NCBI GenBank assembly: GCA_002381645.1
Contig: DFXE01000012.1
Coordinates: 62,001 to 126,000, forward strand
DNA: 64,000 nucleotides
Direction: 5' to 3'
From: Bacteroidales bacterium UBA4116
GTDB taxonomy: Bacteria > Bacteroidota > Bacteroidia > Bacteroidales > Tannerellaceae
The notes beneath the pieces are model-generated. The model was not told where the DNA came from, ran no database searches, and saw only the letters and a program-made list of their open reading frames with translations. A program made the position numbers and the translations under genes. The number at the start of each line of letters is the position of its first letter. The stretch's first letter is position 1. This document shows, in pieces, positions 61,622 to 64,000 of the stretch.

Positions 61622-62686
61622 CTAATTAATAGTTATTCCAAAATCTCCCTGATAATTCCAATTAGAGAGTGTTCCGTCTAATTCTATATCAGTACTGTTA
61701 ATTCCACGGCTTTTAACCTTTATGGTTAATATTGTATTTTTACCTCTTTCCAGCTTTATTGATTCATTCGGATTGGTATCATCCTGAAAATACGATACCA
61801 TATATTCTTTTGAGGTCGTGGTAGGATCAGTTGTACTGTATAGATCAATAGTAATTTTTGTATAATCTTCCGTCCCCGGAAACAGTAGTATGGTCTGCCT
61901 TATTTCCTGGTCTTTAAAAGGTATATTACCGGATGCAAGCGTATGAATGAAATCCTGTTCGGCGTTTTCTCCCACTAAAATACTATCAGGTAAAGTAAGG
62001 AACAAGTTTGCTATTGTTTTCGGTGTTGAAACTCTAAGCGAGCTTAACTGAATATTGGGCGCCATAGATTCATCGGCAACTACCACTACTGTAAGCTGGC
62101 TCAGTGCATGACGGAATTGCCCGAGATCGACTTGTCTTGAATCTTTATTAAAAGGTATAGCAGCCGAATTATTTGAAGCATATAATACATCTTGCATGTT
62201 TTCGATTAACTGCATTAATAATGTAGTACGATCACTGCTTAAGTAAAGATTCCCTGTATTTTCTGTCCTCGGACTATATGCCATAAAAACAAGCTGACTG
62301 TTGTCGAATGGCCAGTACTTGATTTCATCCCATGAAAAGTTATAGACACCGTTTGCAACAGATGTAGCGGTTGCAGCCGCATTATTGATATCTGGATAGG
62401 TATTCCAGTAATCAGCCTCTGTATTGTTATATCTTGCTGCGATCACTCCTATACTTCCATTGTTAGGAAAACCTTCAGCCGCTTTTGTTGGAAATAAACT
62501 TGTTTCCGCCGTCGAAGACAAGTAGATGGAACCGATTAATTCTTCCGGTTCTTCTGGTTCGCCAGACTCTCCCGGTTTTTCAACGTCCGGTTTATTATTA
62601 CCATTATTGATATCGTCGTCCCCGCCACAAGCATTTAAAGCGAGAGCAAAGCAAAAAATTATTATATATAAATATATTTTATTCAT
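61622..62686 (-). CDS. Fimbrillin family lipoprotein, operon gene 2
   Basis: A 354-residue lipoprotein (ALALNAC, Cys20), followed by an acidic Gly/Pro/Glu spacer (GGDDDINNGNNKPDVEKPGE). The fimbrillin hallmarks are clear: VYNFSWDEIKYWPFDNSQLVFMAYSPR, LGQFRHALSQLTVVVVADES, TILLFPGTEDYTKITIDLYS, and the closing IELDGTLSNWNYQGDFGITIN. This resembles a Mfa-like shaft subunit. It is 8 bp from gene 3 and 11 bp from gene 1. Confidence 0.82.
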   Translation of the reverse strand: MNKIYLYIIIFCFALALNACGGDDDINNGNNKPDVEKPGESGEPEEPEELIGSIYLSSTAETSLFPTKAAEGFPNNGSIGVIAARYNNTEADYWNTYPDINNAAATATSVANGVYNFSWDEIKYWPFDNSQLVFMAYSPRTENTGNLYLSSDRTTLLMQLIENMQDVLYASNNSAAIPFNKDSRQVDLGQFRHALSQLTVVVVADESMAPNIQLSSLRVSTPKTIANLFLTLPDSILVGENAEQDFIHTLASGNIPFKDQEIRQTILLFPGTEDYTKITIDLYSTTDPTTTSKEYMVSYFQDDTNPNESIKLERGKNTILTIKVKSRGINSTDIELDGTLSNWNYQGDFGITIN

Positions 62687-62697
62687 TTTGCTCGTTT

Positions 62698-64000
62698 TTA
62701 TTCGATTATTACACTACCCGAATTACCGGTTTGCCAGTTTTCCAATGTAGATGAAAGTTCAATTTCAGTCTTTCTTAAAGTGACTGTGATAACATTTTCC
62801 CTTCCAGGTACAAAAGTTAAGTTCTGTTGTATAGTACCGGTAAAAGGAGTGTTCGGATATCCTCTTAATGTGATCGTTACAATAGGCGTATTCTGTGCAA
62901 TGGTCTGCGGCATTACAAGAGCGGAATATACTGATCCGTCGGTATCTGTACGTGGTGTTACGGTAGTTCTGGATGATCCTGCCGTTACGGCTGCCGTATT
63001 TAATGAAGCTGATCCCTGTATTGCAACATTATTTATTTGTACAATTGCACCTGATAATTCTGCCGGGGTAAACTCCTGGCTGACTAACTCTATCCTCACT
63101 TTACTAAGTACATGTCTGAATACGAAATTGACGTAACTCGGAGAGTTGAGTAACTGACGATTCATCATCAGGTCATAATCGTCGTAACCTCCGCTTTGAT
63201 CTTCCGGTAAATCCCAGGCAAAGGATGTTATTGTTCCCGTAATGTTAGGAATTAATGCTTGTGCAGGGTAATATACACCCGTCAGATTAAGGGGTTGCAG
63301 TTGTTGGTCATCCCAGTATAATTGGTCTCCTTGCCAGGTGTATCCGGTAGTTCCGGGTAAATAGCTGTATGTCAACGACTGGAAATCCGCTCCCAATTTG
63401 TAAACATGGATGGTTCTGTTGCGGAAGAAATCGGCTGTATTGTCTAAAGTTCCGCCAACGGTTATTGCAGTTGGAACCATATTAATTGTTTCACCGGCCT
63501 GCCATGTTATTGCATTTGCACTGATGGTAAGTTCGGTTTTAGACATGTCAATCTGTAAGACGGTAGATATACCCGCCCTGTATTCTATAGGTGCTGTATG
63601 AGTAACATTGTAATCACGACCTGTAGCCGGATTTGTAAGTGTTACTACGGTTGTACCGGTAGCTATCGTTTGTGGCTGTATGATTGCTATAGCACTGTTC
63701 CCGCTTGAACCCACATTTTTTTCTACGATAACGTTCCCCGTAGAAGTACCCGGAGTAAATATACCGTTTATTACCGTGGCACCTGTGGCATAATTAGGGA
63801 GTGTAATGTTCATTGCAGCCAGCTCTGCTGTGCTGAAAGTACCGTCTGTTGAAATCAATTGAACCACTACCTGGGATGCGGGATGAGTTAACTCGAAGCT
63901 AACTCCGTTACTTGCGGTTCCTTGTACAGGAGCAGCAACCAGATAATCATCCAATTGCGTTTCATTATATCTGGGTGTTCGTAAAATAGACGCATAAAAA
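62698..64000 (-). CDS. Fimbrillin family protein, 5'-truncated by the window, operon gene 1
   Basis: At least 433 residues are open to the right edge; no start codon is needed inside because the frame continues upstream as ILRTPRYNETQLDDYLVAAP. The sequence holds a Mfa-like domain with a repeated layout: SFELTHPASQVVVQLIS and FVFRHVLSKVRIELVSQEF are two bridging segments, each followed by a strand set. It closes with IELSSTLENWQTGNSGSVIIE, the standard fimbrillin ending. Two tandem fimbrillin modules are therefore likely. Signal peptide and lipobox, if any, lie outside the window. Confidence 0.8.
   Translation of the reverse strand, partial: FYASILRTPRYNETQLDDYLVAAPVQGTASNGVSFELTHPASQVVVQLISTDGTFSTAELAAMNITLPNYATGATVINGIFTPGTSTGNVIVEKNVGSSGNSAIAIIQPQTIATGTTVVTLTNPATGRDYNVTHTAPIEYRAGISTVLQIDMSKTELTISANAITWQAGETINMVPTAITVGGTLDNTADFFRNRTIHVYKLGADFQSLTYSYLPGTTGYTWQGDQLYWDDQQLQPLNLTGVYYPAQALIPNITGTITSFAWDLPEDQSGGYDDYDLMMNRQLLNSPSYVNFVFRHVLSKVRIELVSQEFTPAELSGAIVQINNVAIQGSASLNTAAVTAGSSRTTVTPRTDTDGSVYSALVMPQTIAQNTPIVTITLRGYPNTPFTGTIQQNLTFVPGRENVITVTLRKTEIELSSTLENWQTGNSGSVIIE

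Noticed and set aside
1..64000. tRNA or rRNA genes
   Set aside because: No cloverleaf-like element or rRNA-like segment was recognised in the intergenic regions; a covariance search would be needed to be certain.

Overview
The window looks like a piece of a Bacteroidales chromosome (phylum Bacteroidota). The evidence is the repeated -7 promoter box TAnnTTTG upstream of many genes, a one-piece hybrid two-component sensor with an AraC output domain, a cluster of fimbrillin-type lipoproteins, pyrB-pyrI in tandem, TlpA with a DUF4369-like N-terminus, and an HU-like protein fused to a winged helix. The genus cannot be fixed from sequence alone; a Dysgonomonas/Tannerellaceae-like member is plausible. 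No rRNA, tRNA, CRISPR or transposase gene was seen.

Layout. 0-2.8 kb (minus): nusB, yajC, ybbR-like, coaE (cut by the left edge). 2.9-5.8 kb: AddB-like nuclease. 5.8-11.6 kb (minus): pyrB-pyrI-flavin reductase-beta-barrel operon, then M24 peptidase and alkaline phosphatase. 11.5-12.3 kb: gene-free and rich in repeats. 12.3-19.2 kb: GNAT acetyltransferase, sigma-54 response regulator and a divergent hybrid sensor. 19.2-29.3 kb: pyrC and a Dpm1-like transferase (minus), then mfd, an acyl-CoA ligase and a beta-mannosidase (plus). 29.4-33.6 kb: a charged protein and a FadL-like porin (minus), then queC-queF behind a probable preQ1-I riboswitch, and a DUF1080 protein. 33.7-41.7 kb: dnaX, an FtsB/DivIC-like protein, small unknowns, a TlpA lipoprotein, a TRL lipoprotein, tsaB, and yicC-gmk-nadD. 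41.7-42.7 kb: an HU-HIG-like gene flanked by inverted repeats and an operator-like array. 42.7-48 kb: an AT-rich accessory stretch (lipoprotein, aldo/keto reductase, Mfa2-like lipoprotein, O-antigen-ligase-like protein). 48-55 kb: dnaJ-grpE, a PDZ protein, mutS2, corA. 55-64 kb (minus): a tightly packed operon of six fimbrillin-like lipoproteins that runs off the right edge.

Most notable observations. (1) Two arrays, 30 kb apart, each hold four 16-bp palindromic units at an exact 22-bp period. Both lie next to members of one dispersed inverted-repeat family, but only one surrounds an HU-HIG-like gene; the other looks like a gene-less copy of the same module. (2) A compact preQ1-I riboswitch with a complete H-type pseudoknot lies directly before queC. 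(3) dnaX carries two A9 runs in its linker; immediate stops in both alternative frames follow the first, as expected for slippage-made gamma. (4) A terminator-like hairpin with no gene assigned to it lies in the divergent regulator/sensor gap.

Several start codons were moved downstream of the longest open frame because a promoter box or signal peptide makes the longer form unlikely (nusB, pyrB, mfd, queF, the PDZ protein, the aldo/keto reductase, one lipoprotein).
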